A DNA stretch of 64,000 bases from Verrucomicrobiales bacterium (lineage in GTDB: Bacteria > Verrucomicrobiota > Verrucomicrobiia > Verrucomicrobiales > V1-33), in contig JAGNEJ010000013.1 of NCBI GenBank assembly GCA_018003315.1, positions 1-64,000 on the forward strand, read 5' to 3'. The notes under the pieces are model-generated. The model did not search any database, was not told where the DNA came from, and worked only from the letters and a program-made list of their open reading frames with translations. This document shows positions 51,417 to 59,999 of the stretch, piece after piece; position 1 is the first letter of the stretch, and every line of letters starts with the position of its first letter. Made by a program: the position numbers and the translations under genes.

Positions 51417-53675
51417 TCACAATTTGTCCAGCCCTTCGGAAATCGGTTTGAAAAACGCGGGCTGTGCGGACAGATTGGCCGTGATCCATGCCCGGATCAG
51501 CGCGATTTTGGTGCGCCCACGCAACGCTGCAGAGACCTCGGCGGCCAATTGGCTGAGCAGTCGTTCCCGGTCCTTCTGCTTGACCGGTTCGGACTGCGCC
51601 CATTGTTCCAGCCAGTCTAGCCAGGATTCCGCGGACGATTTTCTGAGCCGTTTCCACGCGGTCTTGAGTTTCGAGCGCCACCGGGCCGCGCCTTTGCCAC
51701 GCACCAACGGGGTTTTGTCCTCAACAGCGTCCGCCACTACTGAGAACAAAATGCCGCCATGCACGGGGCCAAGATCACGGTATCTGCGGTCAGCGGGCCT
51801 CGGTCTCATCGGGCTTGCTATTTTCAGCATCAGCGGTAACGCCGACAGCTTTACCGGCTGCTCCCATTCTCCTGGGTCCAGCGACGGCTGGTAAATGCTC
51901 CGTTTGGTGCGCACCGCGACTTTTTCCGCGGCATCCCAGGCAATGAAGGCTGCGCCCTCACAAAGCAGATTTGCATCCTTTGCCAGGGAAATGGCATCGG
52001 CGGACTTCCCGCATTCCAGCAGGTGCTGGATGCGTCCGCGGCTCCAAAGGCGGCTGACCGCCGGATCCTCCACGGGTACCAGGTCAATGGAGGTTTCGTG
52101 CCGGGATCCATCCGGCAGCGTGCCGCACACCACCACTTGCGTGGCCCCGGCAGGACCGCGGGCGCACAGGGTGGGGCTGTCTCCGGCAAAAATGTCCGCA
52201 GGCGCTTCCGCAGGCCATTCCCAACCCGGTGCAGTCAGTCGCAGATCGGTGAGCACGGGGCGGCGCAGCCGGGCGCCCAGGGCGGCAATGGTGGAGGCAA
52301 TGTCATCGTTGGGAGTGACCAGGTGGCACGAGCCGCGCTGCTGGCGGGCCAGGCCCTTGAGAAAGGCATCGTTGACGCAGGTGTCGATGCCGAAGGTGTG
52401 AACCCGAATGTCAGGATGGGTCCGGAATGCCTGGCGGATTTCCGCTTCATTTCCCATCTGACCGTCGGTGATGACGACCACCGCCACATTGCGCCCCGGG
52501 GAAAGCGCCTTACATTTTTCCAACACATGCCGCACCGCGGGCAGCAGTTCGGTCCCACCGCCCACCGCCCAGTCCTCCAGTTTCCGGATTGCCTTTTCAG
52601 CCAGCAGTGCCGCGGGCGACAGCGGCTTTTCCGCAAGGTCCTGGAAGTCGGATTCAAAGAACGTGACCCAGGCGCGGTCTTGCGGTGCCAGATGGCCGAG
52701 GAATGCCCGAAGGGCTTGCGCCGTGGCGGTCCACTTTTTCCCTCCCATGCTGCCCGAGCGGTCCACCAGGAAATAGACATCCTGTGCCCAGGTGCCGGAC
52801 GTCTCCGTCACCGCCGGAGCCTGAAATGTCAGGAGTGCATGCGTCCGCTCATTTTGCCCGGTGCACCACCCCTGGGTGCGCAGGGCATCACCGGCTGACG
52901 GTTCGAACTCAATAACCACATCGCGATCCGGCACCGCCCCGCGGTTGCCGAGCCGAACTTCGGCCGCGTTGCCCGCGTCGCGGACCACCAGCGTGTGGCT
53001 GGGTGACGTGACCTCCACCGCGCAGCCATGCAGCACGCCCTCCACGCAAACATAAGCGGCGTCGGGGTGCAGCGCGTCGATGCGCGGCGGATTCAGGCGC
53101 GAGGCGTCCGGAACCTGGTCTGTGTCATCGGTCACGCCCGTTCCCACGTTGGCGCGCAGCAGTGGCTTGCCGGGAGTGTAGCGGATGCCGGGGCAGAATG
53201 GCAGGCGCAACGTCAACCTTCCCTCCAGCGGCTCCAATGATTCAAAATACGCCAGCCGCACCGCCACCACATCCCCCGGAGCCAGGTTGCCCAGCGCCAG
53301 TTCGAACAGATTCTCCCGGACGGACTCGATGAGCGCCGCGCGGTGACCGGCTGCGGATTTTTCCGCAAATGTTTTTCTGGCGGTCTCCAAGTCTTCAATT
53401 TTGGCGGCGATCAACCGCTCGTTGACGTGCAGTTCGCAGCGGTAGATGGCCGCCTCCGCCGGCAGCGGAAACGTGTAAACCACGTCGAGCACATCCTTCG
53501 CATCCTGGTAGAAAATTTGATCCATTTCCACCGATGCCAGCCGCCCACGGACGGAAAACCGGCATTCCACCCCCTTCAGCGGCAGGGTGATTCTCGTTTT
53601 TCCCAGCCAGGAAACAAGTCCCCAGGCAGTGGCGGTTTGGCGGTCGGAGGCGGGATCGACAGCAGGTTTGTTCAT
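51417..53675 (-). CDS. VIT and VWA domain protein
   Basis: A 752-residue protein without a signal peptide or membrane helix, so probably cytoplasmic. Residues about 25-160 are a VIT domain (vault/inter-alpha-trypsin: MDQIFYQDAKDVLDVVYTFP; FELALGNLAPGDVVAVRLAY). Residues about 295-475 are a von Willebrand A domain with a full MIDAS motif DRSGSMGG, plus GGGTELLPA and VVITDGQMGNEAE. The C-terminal 240 residues are mixed helical and not recognised. It follows a MerR regulator by 47 nt, almost certainly in one transcript. Function unknown; VIT/VWA proteins often form protein-binding scaffolds. Confidence 0.9.
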   Translation of the reverse strand: MNKPAVDPASDRQTATAWGLVSWLGKTRITLPLKGVECRFSVRGRLASVEMDQIFYQDAKDVLDVVYTFPLPAEAAIYRCELHVNERLIAAKIEDLETARKTFAEKSAAGHRAALIESVRENLFELALGNLAPGDVVAVRLAYFESLEPLEGRLTLRLPFCPGIRYTPGKPLLRANVGTGVTDDTDQVPDASRLNPPRIDALHPDAAYVCVEGVLHGCAVEVTSPSHTLVVRDAGNAAEVRLGNRGAVPDRDVVIEFEPSAGDALRTQGWCTGQNERTHALLTFQAPAVTETSGTWAQDVYFLVDRSGSMGGKKWTATAQALRAFLGHLAPQDRAWVTFFESDFQDLAEKPLSPAALLAEKAIRKLEDWAVGGGTELLPAVRHVLEKCKALSPGRNVAVVVITDGQMGNEAEIRQAFRTHPDIRVHTFGIDTCVNDAFLKGLARQQRGSCHLVTPNDDIASTIAALGARLRRPVLTDLRLTAPGWEWPAEAPADIFAGDSPTLCARGPAGATQVVVCGTLPDGSRHETSIDLVPVEDPAVSRLWSRGRIQHLLECGKSADAISLAKDANLLCEGAAFIAWDAAEKVAVRTKRSIYQPSLDPGEWEQPVKLSALPLMLKIASPMRPRPADRRYRDLGPVHGGILFSVVADAVEDKTPLVRGKGAARWRSKLKTAWKRLRKSSAESWLDWLEQWAQSEPVKQKDRERLLSQLAAEVSAALRGRTKIALIRAWITANLSAQPAFFKPISEGLDKL

Positions 53676-53722
53676 GGGTATGAATGGTGTTGGGTTTTTA
53701 GTGGCTACGGACGATTGGCGGC

Positions 53723-54232
53723 TCAGGGTTCGGCATTGCGCTGCTGCTGCCAGGAATGAAGCGCAGACTGGAGATGCTCGCGCAATCCGGCCGGAATGGT
53801 CTGACCGGTCCGCGAGAGAAGGAGAAATTCAGAGTCCAGCGCCACCACCGCCCAGGTCTCGCCCATGGGCGGCAGTGCGGGTGGAAGCGCCGCCGGCCGA
53901 GCCGAAAGCTGGCGCAGTTCCTGCAAACCCTGCGCTTCCACACGGCGCAATTCCGACAGGTTCCGCCCGTGCAGCAACTCCCGGATTTGCCGCAGCGGCA
54001 GCGCCCGCGCCTGCAGCAGCCGAATCGCAGTCAGTTGCAAAAAATGTTTCTCTCCGTAACCGCGCCCCCCTCCGGACTCCGGGGCATCCAACAACCCAAT
54101 GGTCCGGTAAAACCGTATGTTCCGATCCGTCAACCGCTCCGCCGCCTGCCCGTTCGCGGGCGTCACCTGGTGCTCCCGGCACCACGCATTCACCGCATCG
54201 GCCAGTTCAGAAAGGGATCGGTTCGGATGCAT
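53723..54232 (-). CDS. MerR-family transcriptional regulator
   Basis: About 169 residues. The N-terminal winged helix has NGQAAERLTDRNIRFYRTIG and GGGRGYGEKHFLQLTAIRLL, matching MerR helix-turn-helix and wing elements, then a predicted coiled-coil linker (LRQIRELLHGRNLSELRRVE). The C-terminal domain (GETWAVVALDSEFLLLSR) contains no obvious metal-binding cysteines, so it senses something else or a protein partner. The first codons are GTG (54235) and ATG (54232); both lie at the predicted transcription start of the promoter just upstream. It precedes the VIT/VWA gene and likely controls both. Confidence 0.85.
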   Translation of the reverse strand: MHPNRSLSELADAVNAWCREHQVTPANGQAAERLTDRNIRFYRTIGLLDAPESGGGRGYGEKHFLQLTAIRLLQARALPLRQIRELLHGRNLSELRRVEAQGLQELRQLSARPAALPPALPPMGETWAVVALDSEFLLLSRTGQTIPAGLREHLQSALHSWQQQRNAEP

Positions 54233-54241
54233 CACGAGGAC

Positions 54242-54270
54242 ATATTACACTACGACAGTGTTACTGTCAA
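54242..54270 (-). promoter_or_regulatory. sigma-70 promoter with overlapping MerR-type dyad
   Basis: Read on the minus strand, TTGACA (54265-54270) and TAATAT (54242-54247) are separated by exactly 17 nt. A perfect dyad ACAGT-AAC-ACTGT overlaps the -35 and spacer (54255-54267), and a second dyad ACACT-N5-AGTGT spans 54247-54261. Transcription should start about 54235, at the start codon itself, predicting a leaderless mRNA. MerR proteins bind spacer dyads, so autoregulation is likely. Confidence 0.85.
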
Positions 54271-55080
54271 TTCCGGCGATCAAATTTTTTTCCAATCGTT
54301 CATTCCCTGCCCCTCCTGCCCCTCAAAGCACTCCGGGGTGCGCGAGCGCCATGACGCGACACCAGCATCCCTCCTGTCTCTCCTGTCTTGGATTCCGGCT
54401 CTCAATGGATACCCTGCCAGTAGCAATGAATTGCACATGATTTATCTGGCATTTTGTCTGGCGCGGTGGGCACCGCCAGGACTCCGGACTTCTCCGCGGA
54501 TCTCCCGCAGTGTCATCTGCGGCCACTGGCTGCGCGGCACGCCTTTCTGCGGCACGGGCACGGTGAGCAGCGTGCTGCCGTTGCACAGCACGCGCAGAAC
54601 TTTCGCTTTGATGTTGGCGCGCACACGCACCAGCAGGTGGCTGCCTTTGTGGGCGAGCGCGTTCTGCAGTTCATGGACCACTGCGGGCACGCCATAGAGC
54701 CGGTCGAGCAGCACCAGCGCCTGCGCGGGAATGTGCGCAAAGAGGGTGCGTGCGAGCCAATGCCTGCAGCGCGTCGGGAAGAGTCGGGGCCAGACTGGCG
54801 CTGGCGGGTGGAGAATGCGGAGTGCGGGGAAGCATCCGCAGCTGAAGTCACGGCACTAACAAAAGCACAAGGACTATGATGCGGAATTCTCAGAAACCTT
54901 GCCGCTGTAAACTTAACGGCATTGGGGTTGGGGGTTGGGATGTGGACCCGCCGGAGGAGGTGAATCCACCCATTGAATGATCGCGCCAGAAGCTGAGATT
55001 TATCCAACGCGCTGGTTGCCGCATGAGCCGGGACAGATCAACTTGATTTCCGGTTACCATCAAGTAGATACCGCCGTGGA
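54271..55080. other. 810-nt low-content region with mobile-element debris
   Basis: Apart from the transposase remnant at 54442-54800, no intact gene is supported. The flanks (54271-54441, 54801-55080) hold short open frames without start signals or recognisable protein sequence. The stretch looks like an insertion and decay hotspot next to the nucleotidyltransferase pair. Confidence 0.5.
54442..54800 (-). pseudogene. IS4-type transposase remnant
   Basis: The minus-strand peptide LVLLDRLYGVPAVVHELQNA, then GSHLLVRVRANIKAKVLRVL and GSTLLTVPVPQKGVPRSQWP, matches the DDE core of IS4-family transposases around the second catalytic Asp (ADRG-like DRLYG) as I know it. The preceding LPDALQALART is in a different frame, so there is a frameshift near 54755; the downstream continuation is lost after SPGGA. 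Neither end of an IS element can be seen. It is a fragment. Confidence 0.6.
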
Positions 55081-55263
55081 ATGCATGAGCAATTTTCAGA
55101 ACCCGTGAAAAAGCGTGTGGGCGGGAGCCTTGGCAAGGTGCCCGTCTTGGCTCGGATCGCGATGCTTCAAGCCAATGCCCTTGTGCTTCGCAAACAAGCT
55201 GCATGGATGCCACCTGCCGATGATGGAACCGTCGTTCGAAAAATTGTTGGTAAAACTCGCTGA
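55081..55263 (+). CDS. small hypothetical protein overlapping a nucleotidyltransferase gene
   Basis: A 60-residue basic protein: a helical segment VPVLARIAMLQANALVLRKQ, then PADDGTVVRKIVGKTR. It ends about 40 nt inside the following gene in another frame. Such small helical proteins encoded just before, and overlapping, AbiEii-type nucleotidyltransferases are common in toxin-antitoxin-like pairs, which is why it is listed. No sequence family was recognised and the start has no clear Shine-Dalgarno. Confidence 0.45.
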   Translation: MHEQFSEPVKKRVGGSLGKVPVLARIAMLQANALVLRKQAAWMPPADDGTVVRKIVGKTR

Positions 55264-55696
55264 TGCGGGGGTTCGATTTATTCTTGTTGGGGGGCTTGCT
55301 GTCACTCTGCAAGGGTACGTCCGGTTCACGGAGGACGTGGATATCCTTGTGGAATGCACCAAGGGGAATATTGATCGATTGCTGGCTTGTCTGGGCGATT
55401 ATGGGGAGGGATTCGCGCGTGAATTGACTCCGGATGATTTTGATGAGGAAGAAGGTGCGATTCGTATTGTCGAGGAAACCGAACAGTGCCAGCTCGACAT
55501 CTTCACGCGAATGTCGGGACTGAACTACGCGGACATCCTCACCAGTGCCGACGTTTTCGCGCTTTCGGGGCGGGAGGTCCGCTACGCGTCCAAAGCGGCC
55601 TTGATCCACTGGAAACAAGCATCGGTTAGGGAGAAAGACCGCCTTGATGCCATGGCATTGCAAAAATTGATCGCGGATCCAGGGGCCTTTGATTGA
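55220..55696 (+). CDS. nucleotidyltransferase-fold protein (AbiEii/DUF6036-like)
   Basis: About 158 residues. The segment VRFILVGGLAVTLQGYVRFT, then EDVDILVE, is a nucleotidyltransferase core: the Gly-Gly loop followed by two acidic residues that bind metal (DVDI). The third acidic residue may be the Asp in QLDIFTRM. The C-terminal part (KAALIHWKQASVREKDRLDA) has the LxxxK..R.KD..D ending seen in DUF6036/AbiEii-type proteins. These proteins are often toxins or unassigned partners. An earlier in-frame start at 55115 is possible, but Met at 55220 or 55223 places the domain at the N-terminus. Looks AT-richer than neighbouring genes. Confidence 0.75.
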   Translation: MMEPSFEKLLVKLADAGVRFILVGGLAVTLQGYVRFTEDVDILVECTKGNIDRLLACLGDYGEGFARELTPDDFDEEEGAIRIVEETEQCQLDIFTRMSGLNYADILTSADVFALSGREVRYASKAALIHWKQASVREKDRLDAMALQKLIADPGAFD

Positions 55697-55850
55697 CGGT
55701 TCGAAGCCGCGTGGCAATGCGTTTTAATTTGTCTGGCAGATCATTTCTACAGGAAGCGGGCGGCTGCGCGTCGGCAGGGTGCCAATGGCACTTTACGGCG
55801 TTGATGCACCTGTGATCCGTGGGTCGGGCAGTGGGTGCGGGGTGGGGGAC

Positions 55851-56561
55851 CTAGCGCGGGAGCATGAGGTCGTCCTGGGAGAGGCCGGTGAGGCGCTGCA
55901 GGCCTTTGATGAGGCGCAGGAAGGCGGTGATGAGGAAGGCCATCATGGGCACGCCGATGACCAGGAAGCCCCAGCCGGTTTGTCTGCCGATGGCCTGGGT
56001 GTATTCCTCCGAACCCGGTTGCTTGCCGTCCAGGAAATGCATGGCGAGCACGAAATTGAGGACGGCGCTGAGCAGGAAGGAACCGGCGAGCAGCCAGGTG
56101 ATTTGCCAGAGCAGTCGGGAAAATTCCATGCGGCAGTTGTTGGAGTCGATGGCTTTTTCGATTTTTGGGACATCGAGCATCTCGGGGTTCATGAGCAGGG
56201 TGCGCGAGAGGGGCTTGCCCGCCTTGTGGGTCCACAGAAAAACGATGCCGAGCACCAGCGGGATGACTGCCTCCTTGGCGGCAAAGGCCGGGGCGGACAA
56301 TTCCAGCAGGCCCAGACCGCCGGTGAGCAGGACGCTGATGGTGCCGATGATGGAAAACGCATTGATTTTGCGCCGCTGGAGCCAGTCGCAGATCTGGTAA
56401 CCGACCGGCAGGGCGACGGCAATGATCAGCGCCCACTTTGGCCCGACGGCGAACAGGCCGGATTTTTTGCTGCAATAGCTGAGAATGGTGACCGGCAGCA
56501 GGACGTTGAGCAGAAGATTGAGCAGGGCATTTTCCTGCTTTGGCGGGGTGGAGTCGGGCAT
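55851..56561 (-). CDS. VC0807-family integral membrane protein
   Basis: A 236-residue membrane protein with about six hydrophobic segments. LLNLLLNVLLPVTILSYCS at the N-terminus, RRKINAFSIIGTISVLLTGG and FAAKEAVIPLVLGIVFL are typical of the VC0807 family, whose function is unknown. The frame is open far upstream (to 57020) inside the rmlD gene, but Met at 56561 (MPDSTPPKQEN) is the natural start. It lies 14 nt downstream of rmlD and is likely co-transcribed with it. Confidence 0.8.
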   Translation of the reverse strand: MPDSTPPKQENALLNLLLNVLLPVTILSYCSKKSGLFAVGPKWALIIAVALPVGYQICDWLQRRKINAFSIIGTISVLLTGGLGLLELSAPAFAAKEAVIPLVLGIVFLWTHKAGKPLSRTLLMNPEMLDVPKIEKAIDSNNCRMEFSRLLWQITWLLAGSFLLSAVLNFVLAMHFLDGKQPGSEEYTQAIGRQTGWGFLVIGVPMMAFLITAFLRLIKGLQRLTGLSQDDLMLPR

Positions 56562-56575
56562 GTGGAAAAAATTGG

Positions 56576-57481
56576 CTAGTGGAGAGGCGTGGCGGTGCCG
56601 TGTCGTTCGGCGACGTATTCCCGCAATGCTTCGCGCCAGGGACGCGCAGTGCGACCGGTGAGCCGCTGGTATTTGGCGATGCTCATGGCGGAGTGCGGGG
56701 GGCGCGGGGCGGTGAGGCCGGCCAGGGAAGCGATGGAAATGGGGGTGATTTCCCTGGTTTGCAACGGGATTCCGGTGGCGGTGGCGGCATCCAGCACGGC
56801 TTGGCCATATTCCGCCCACGAGCAGGCTGGGGGGTTGCAGAAATGGACCACACCTCCGGGCAGGTCCGGATTTTCCATCCACGGCAGCAGGGCTTCGGCG
56901 GCATCCCGGCTGCAGGTCGGAGAGCCGGATTTGTCGCTGACGATCTCCACCCGGTCCTGCTGGAGTGCTTTGGAAATAATCCAGTCTGGAAATGCGGGCC
57001 GCCCCATCCCAAAAAGCCACGAAAGGCGAACGACGAGGTGCCGCGGTGCGGCTTCCAGGACCAACTGTTCCCCCATGAGTTTGGACTTCCCATAGACGCT
57101 CAGCGGGTTTGGCGGGTCCTCCTCGGTGTATGGGGTGCCTTTGCTTCCGTCGAATACGTAATCGGTGCTGAACTGCACCATCCGCGCTCCCTGCCGTGCG
57201 GCGATGCGGGCCAACATGCCGGGAGCCCGTCCATTGACGAGGTAGGCGAGGTCTCCCTGGATTTCGCAGTCATCCACGGCGGTGCAGGCCGCACAATTGA
57301 CCAGCACGTCGAACTCCAGCGCGGCGAGCACCCGTTCGAACTGCTGGGGGTTGGCCAGGTTCAGCTCCGCCCTGCCCAGTGCGGTGAGCACCACCCAGTC
57401 CCGTTTTGCCAGACACTGCCGCACCGCCGAGCCAAGCAGGCCGTGGGAACCCAGGAGAACGATGCGGATGGAAGCAGCCAA
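56576..57481 (-). CDS. rmlD: dTDP-4-dehydrorhamnose reductase family protein
   Basis: A 301-residue short-chain dehydrogenase-type enzyme for the last step of dTDP-L-rhamnose synthesis. VLLGSHGLLGSAVRQCL is the NAD(P)-binding Gly motif, VNCAACTAVDDCE the RmlD-specific segment, FSTDYVFDGS the Ser/Asp region and YGKSKLMGE the catalytic Tyr-x3-Lys. Full length for the family. The start is uncertain: no ATG or GTG lies close upstream of the Gly motif, so a TTG at 57481 was taken, without a good Shine-Dalgarno. No rmlA, rmlB or rmlC gene is adjacent, so it could also be another sugar-nucleotide reductase. Confidence 0.85.
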   Translation of the reverse strand: MAASIRIVLLGSHGLLGSAVRQCLAKRDWVVLTALGRAELNLANPQQFERVLAALEFDVLVNCAACTAVDDCEIQGDLAYLVNGRAPGMLARIAARQGARMVQFSTDYVFDGSKGTPYTEEDPPNPLSVYGKSKLMGEQLVLEAAPRHLVVRLSWLFGMGRPAFPDWIISKALQQDRVEIVSDKSGSPTCSRDAAEALLPWMENPDLPGGVVHFCNPPACSWAEYGQAVLDAATATGIPLQTREITPISIASLAGLTAPRPPHSAMSIAKYQRLTGRTARPWREALREYVAERHGTATPLH

Positions 57482-57679
57482 AGGGAAAAAGGAATCGAGC
57501 GCAACGGGTGGCAGATTCCCGGAAATCCGCCCTCCGTCAACCTCCGGTCTGGTCGCTGCGGGGAAAAGGCAAGATGGGCTTTCATTTGATCGGAAATGGG
57601 ATGATCGATGGAAACGAGACGCCAAAAGGCAAACGATTGACAATCCGCGCTTCTGTGGGGCAAATTGGCCCACTTTCCA

Positions 57680-58156
57680 ATGTCCCAAAGCCTCCTGGAA
57701 GAACCCGTTGCCTCCGTTCGCCCCGCTCCCCGCCCCAGACTCCGTCAACTGAGCCTGCTGGCTCTCGCAGGGGTGGCGGTGGCAGCCACGCTGGCCTACG
57801 CCGGGCGTCGCATTCATCTGCTGAGCCGCGATGTGGAGTCCCTGGAGCGTGAGGCGCAGGAATTGCGTGCGCAGCGCGAGCATTGGCTCACCGCGCAGCG
57901 TCGCGAAGCATCCTGGCGCACCCGTGCGCTGGAGGAAACCGGACGCAAACAGGATCTGGAACGCACGCTGGGTACCCTGCGGGAGGAAGTGCGCAGCAAC
58001 CGTGCCCTCTCCGCCTCCCGCGAACAGGAACTGCGCCAGGTCATCGGATTCCTGCGGGAGGAGATCACGGCGGCGGAGGCGACCATTCAGCGTTTGAGCG
58101 GTGGCCAGCCGGTGCAGGGTCGCGACATTTCCGAGAAATCGGAACCGGTGAAGTAA
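57680..58156 (+). CDS. hypothetical single-helix coiled-coil protein
   Basis: A 158-residue protein with one N-terminal membrane helix (RQLSLLALAGVAVAATLAYA) and a long coiled coil (SLEREAQELRAQREHWLTAQ; LREEVRSNRALSASREQELR). Not recognised. The topology suggests a membrane-tethered rod facing the periplasm. It precedes the kelch gene by 57 nt on the same strand and may be co-transcribed. Start: Met at 57680 rather than 57665; both are open. Confidence 0.65.
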   Translation: MSQSLLEEPVASVRPAPRPRLRQLSLLALAGVAVAATLAYAGRRIHLLSRDVESLEREAQELRAQREHWLTAQRREASWRTRALEETGRKQDLERTLGTLREEVRSNRALSASREQELRQVIGFLREEITAAEATIQRLSGGQPVQGRDISEKSEPVK

Positions 58157-58213
58157 GAAGCGAAGAAATCGCCGGTTGCAAAAACCGGGGTAGCGAAGAA
58201 ATCTCGCCACCGC

Positions 58214-59644
58214 ATGGCTGCTATTTTCTCACCACAATTCCTGAATCGCCCCGCCCCCTGGATGCTGGCTGGCATGATGTCCTGCTGCCTGACAGCCATG
58301 GCTGAGGTCCCCCGCACGGGAACCAGCCCTGAACTCCCCCAGGTGGGCGTGCCGATCCCGGGGAATCCTCCCGCCATCCCTCCGCGTCCTAAACCGGCTC
58401 CGGCCCCGGCCCCTCGCATCGAAGTCCGCCCCGCAGCATCGGAGAAACCGCTGCCGGTTCCGTCATCCCCTCCGCAGGGCGACATGCTGCTGCCGCCTCC
58501 GCAGATCGAGTGGAGGGAAATCGCCCGGCTGCCCCCCGCGCCGGGATTTGCGGAACAGCCGGGCTTGGCTGGCGCTTTTGCCGGTGCCCAGGGTCTGCAC
58601 CTCATCATTGCCGGCGGGGCAAACTATGCAGCCGGCCAGGCCTGGGACGAAGCACCGCGCGCTTACTGGAACCAGATTTATGTGCTCGAAAAGGAGCGCA
58701 ACGACACCGACGGAAATCACCAATACCACTGGGTGCCAGCCGGAGCGGAACTTCCCCAAGCCATCGCCTATGGTGCCAGCATTTCCGTGCCTGAGGGACT
58801 GCTGTGCATTGGCGGGCGGACGGTGGAACGCTGTTACGCAGACTGCCTGCTGCTCCACTGGAATGAGGAGCAGCAAAAGGTGGATGTCCTCGAATTTCCC
58901 CGCCTGCCCGTTCCGCTGGCCAACCATGCCGCGGTCAAAATCGACAACATGATTTATGTCATGGGCGGACGGGAAACGACCGTTGGCCGCGCCACCAATG
59001 ACTTTTACATGCTCGACCTCAGTCGGCAGCACGATCCGAAAACTTTTGTCTGGCAGAAGGCCACCCCCTGGGATGGCGCGCCGCGCATCGGCCCGCTGGC
59101 CGCCGTGGGCTCCGACAACGCGGGAGAGAGTCTTTACCTCTGCGGCGGACGCAACCCTGGTGGAAACCCGGATTTCCTGAGCGACCTCCACCGGTTCGAC
59201 CCCCGCACCAGGAGCTGGGCCATCCTGGGCAGCGCGGTGGACGCCTCCGGAAATGCCGCCACGCTCATGTCCGCCCCCACCTTTTTTGTGCCACCCCACC
59301 ACCTCGTGGTTGTCGGCGGCACTGATGAACACCTGACCGCCCTGCTGGAAGACAACGCCCGCCGTATCGATACAAAGGACCCGGCAGAGGCTGCGGACCG
59401 CAAAAAACTCCTGCGCGCCATTCTCGAAAATTTTCCGGGATACAGCCGCAATGTCATGGCCTTCGACATCATCGCCAGCGAGTGGTCGCTCATCGGCACC
59501 TTTCCCGAGCGTCCGCCCGTTGCCACCAGCGTGGTCAACTGGGACCTCAACATCATCATCCCCGGCGGTGAAACCGGCCCCGGGCAGCGCACGGCAAAAA
59601 TCTGGCAGGCTACCGTGAAAAAGAAGGCGCGGGTGGTGGAATAG
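58214..59644 (+). CDS. kelch-repeat protein, NanM/mutarotase-like
   Basis: A 476-residue exported protein with a short hydrophobic start (MLAGMMSCCLTAMA, Met17 may be the real start at 58262), a long Pro-rich linker (residues about 40-95) and about six kelch blades: HLIIAGGANYAAG, GLLCIGGRTVERCY, MIYVMGGRETTVG, SLYLCGGRNPGG, HLVVVGGTDEHL and NIIIPGGETGPG. Each has the paired Gly of kelch. The opening LPPAPGFAEQPGLAGAFAG resembles N-acetylneuraminate epimerase NanM and the cyclically permuted mutarotases. Sialic-acid function is not shown by context, since no nan genes are near. Confidence 0.75.
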   Translation: MAAIFSPQFLNRPAPWMLAGMMSCCLTAMAEVPRTGTSPELPQVGVPIPGNPPAIPPRPKPAPAPAPRIEVRPAASEKPLPVPSSPPQGDMLLPPPQIEWREIARLPPAPGFAEQPGLAGAFAGAQGLHLIIAGGANYAAGQAWDEAPRAYWNQIYVLEKERNDTDGNHQYHWVPAGAELPQAIAYGASISVPEGLLCIGGRTVERCYADCLLLHWNEEQQKVDVLEFPRLPVPLANHAAVKIDNMIYVMGGRETTVGRATNDFYMLDLSRQHDPKTFVWQKATPWDGAPRIGPLAAVGSDNAGESLYLCGGRNPGGNPDFLSDLHRFDPRTRSWAILGSAVDASGNAATLMSAPTFFVPPHHLVVVGGTDEHLTALLEDNARRIDTKDPAEAADRKKLLRAILENFPGYSRNVMAFDIIASEWSLIGTFPERPPVATSVVNWDLNIIIPGGETGPGQRTAKIWQATVKKKARVVE

Positions 59645-59999
59645 CAGTGAACACGAACCAGTCGGCCTGTTTTTGCGGTGGTGGACGCAGCGAATGGTCA
59701 AAACAGCAAGGCCCCGGTTGAGCCTGACAACCTCCGCCAGTGGCTTTTGCCGGGCAATCCGCCCCAGATCAATTCGCAGGCCGAAGGTCTGGGTTAAGAT
59801 CCGGGAGCAGGACTTTCCCAACCGGGAATTTTCCTGCATGGAGACGGGTCATGCAACGCTGCAGGAAGGTTTGGTCGCATTCACGACAGACTGGGTGATT
59901 TTTTGTGGCGACTCGTCCCGAACGCTTGACACCGCCGCCGGTTTTACTGCAAAATTCTGCATTCGTTGTCGTTTTTTCCATCTTGCCAACCACACAGCC
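59645..59999. other. 355-nt region upstream of PEP-CTERM gene with candidate promoter
   Basis: No coding sequence is supported. A TTGACA at 59926-59931 followed 18 nt later by CAAAAT (59950-59955) is a possible sigma-70 promoter 45 nt before the PEP-CTERM start at 60000. The -10 is weak. A GC-rich stretch at 59700-59800 has an open frame on the minus strand with no recognisable protein. Confidence 0.4.

Noticed and set aside
56562-58210. N-terminal extension of rmlD to 544 codons
   Set aside because: The upstream 240 codons overlap the coiled-coil gene in antisense and have no relation to RmlD; the Gly motif should be at the N-terminus.
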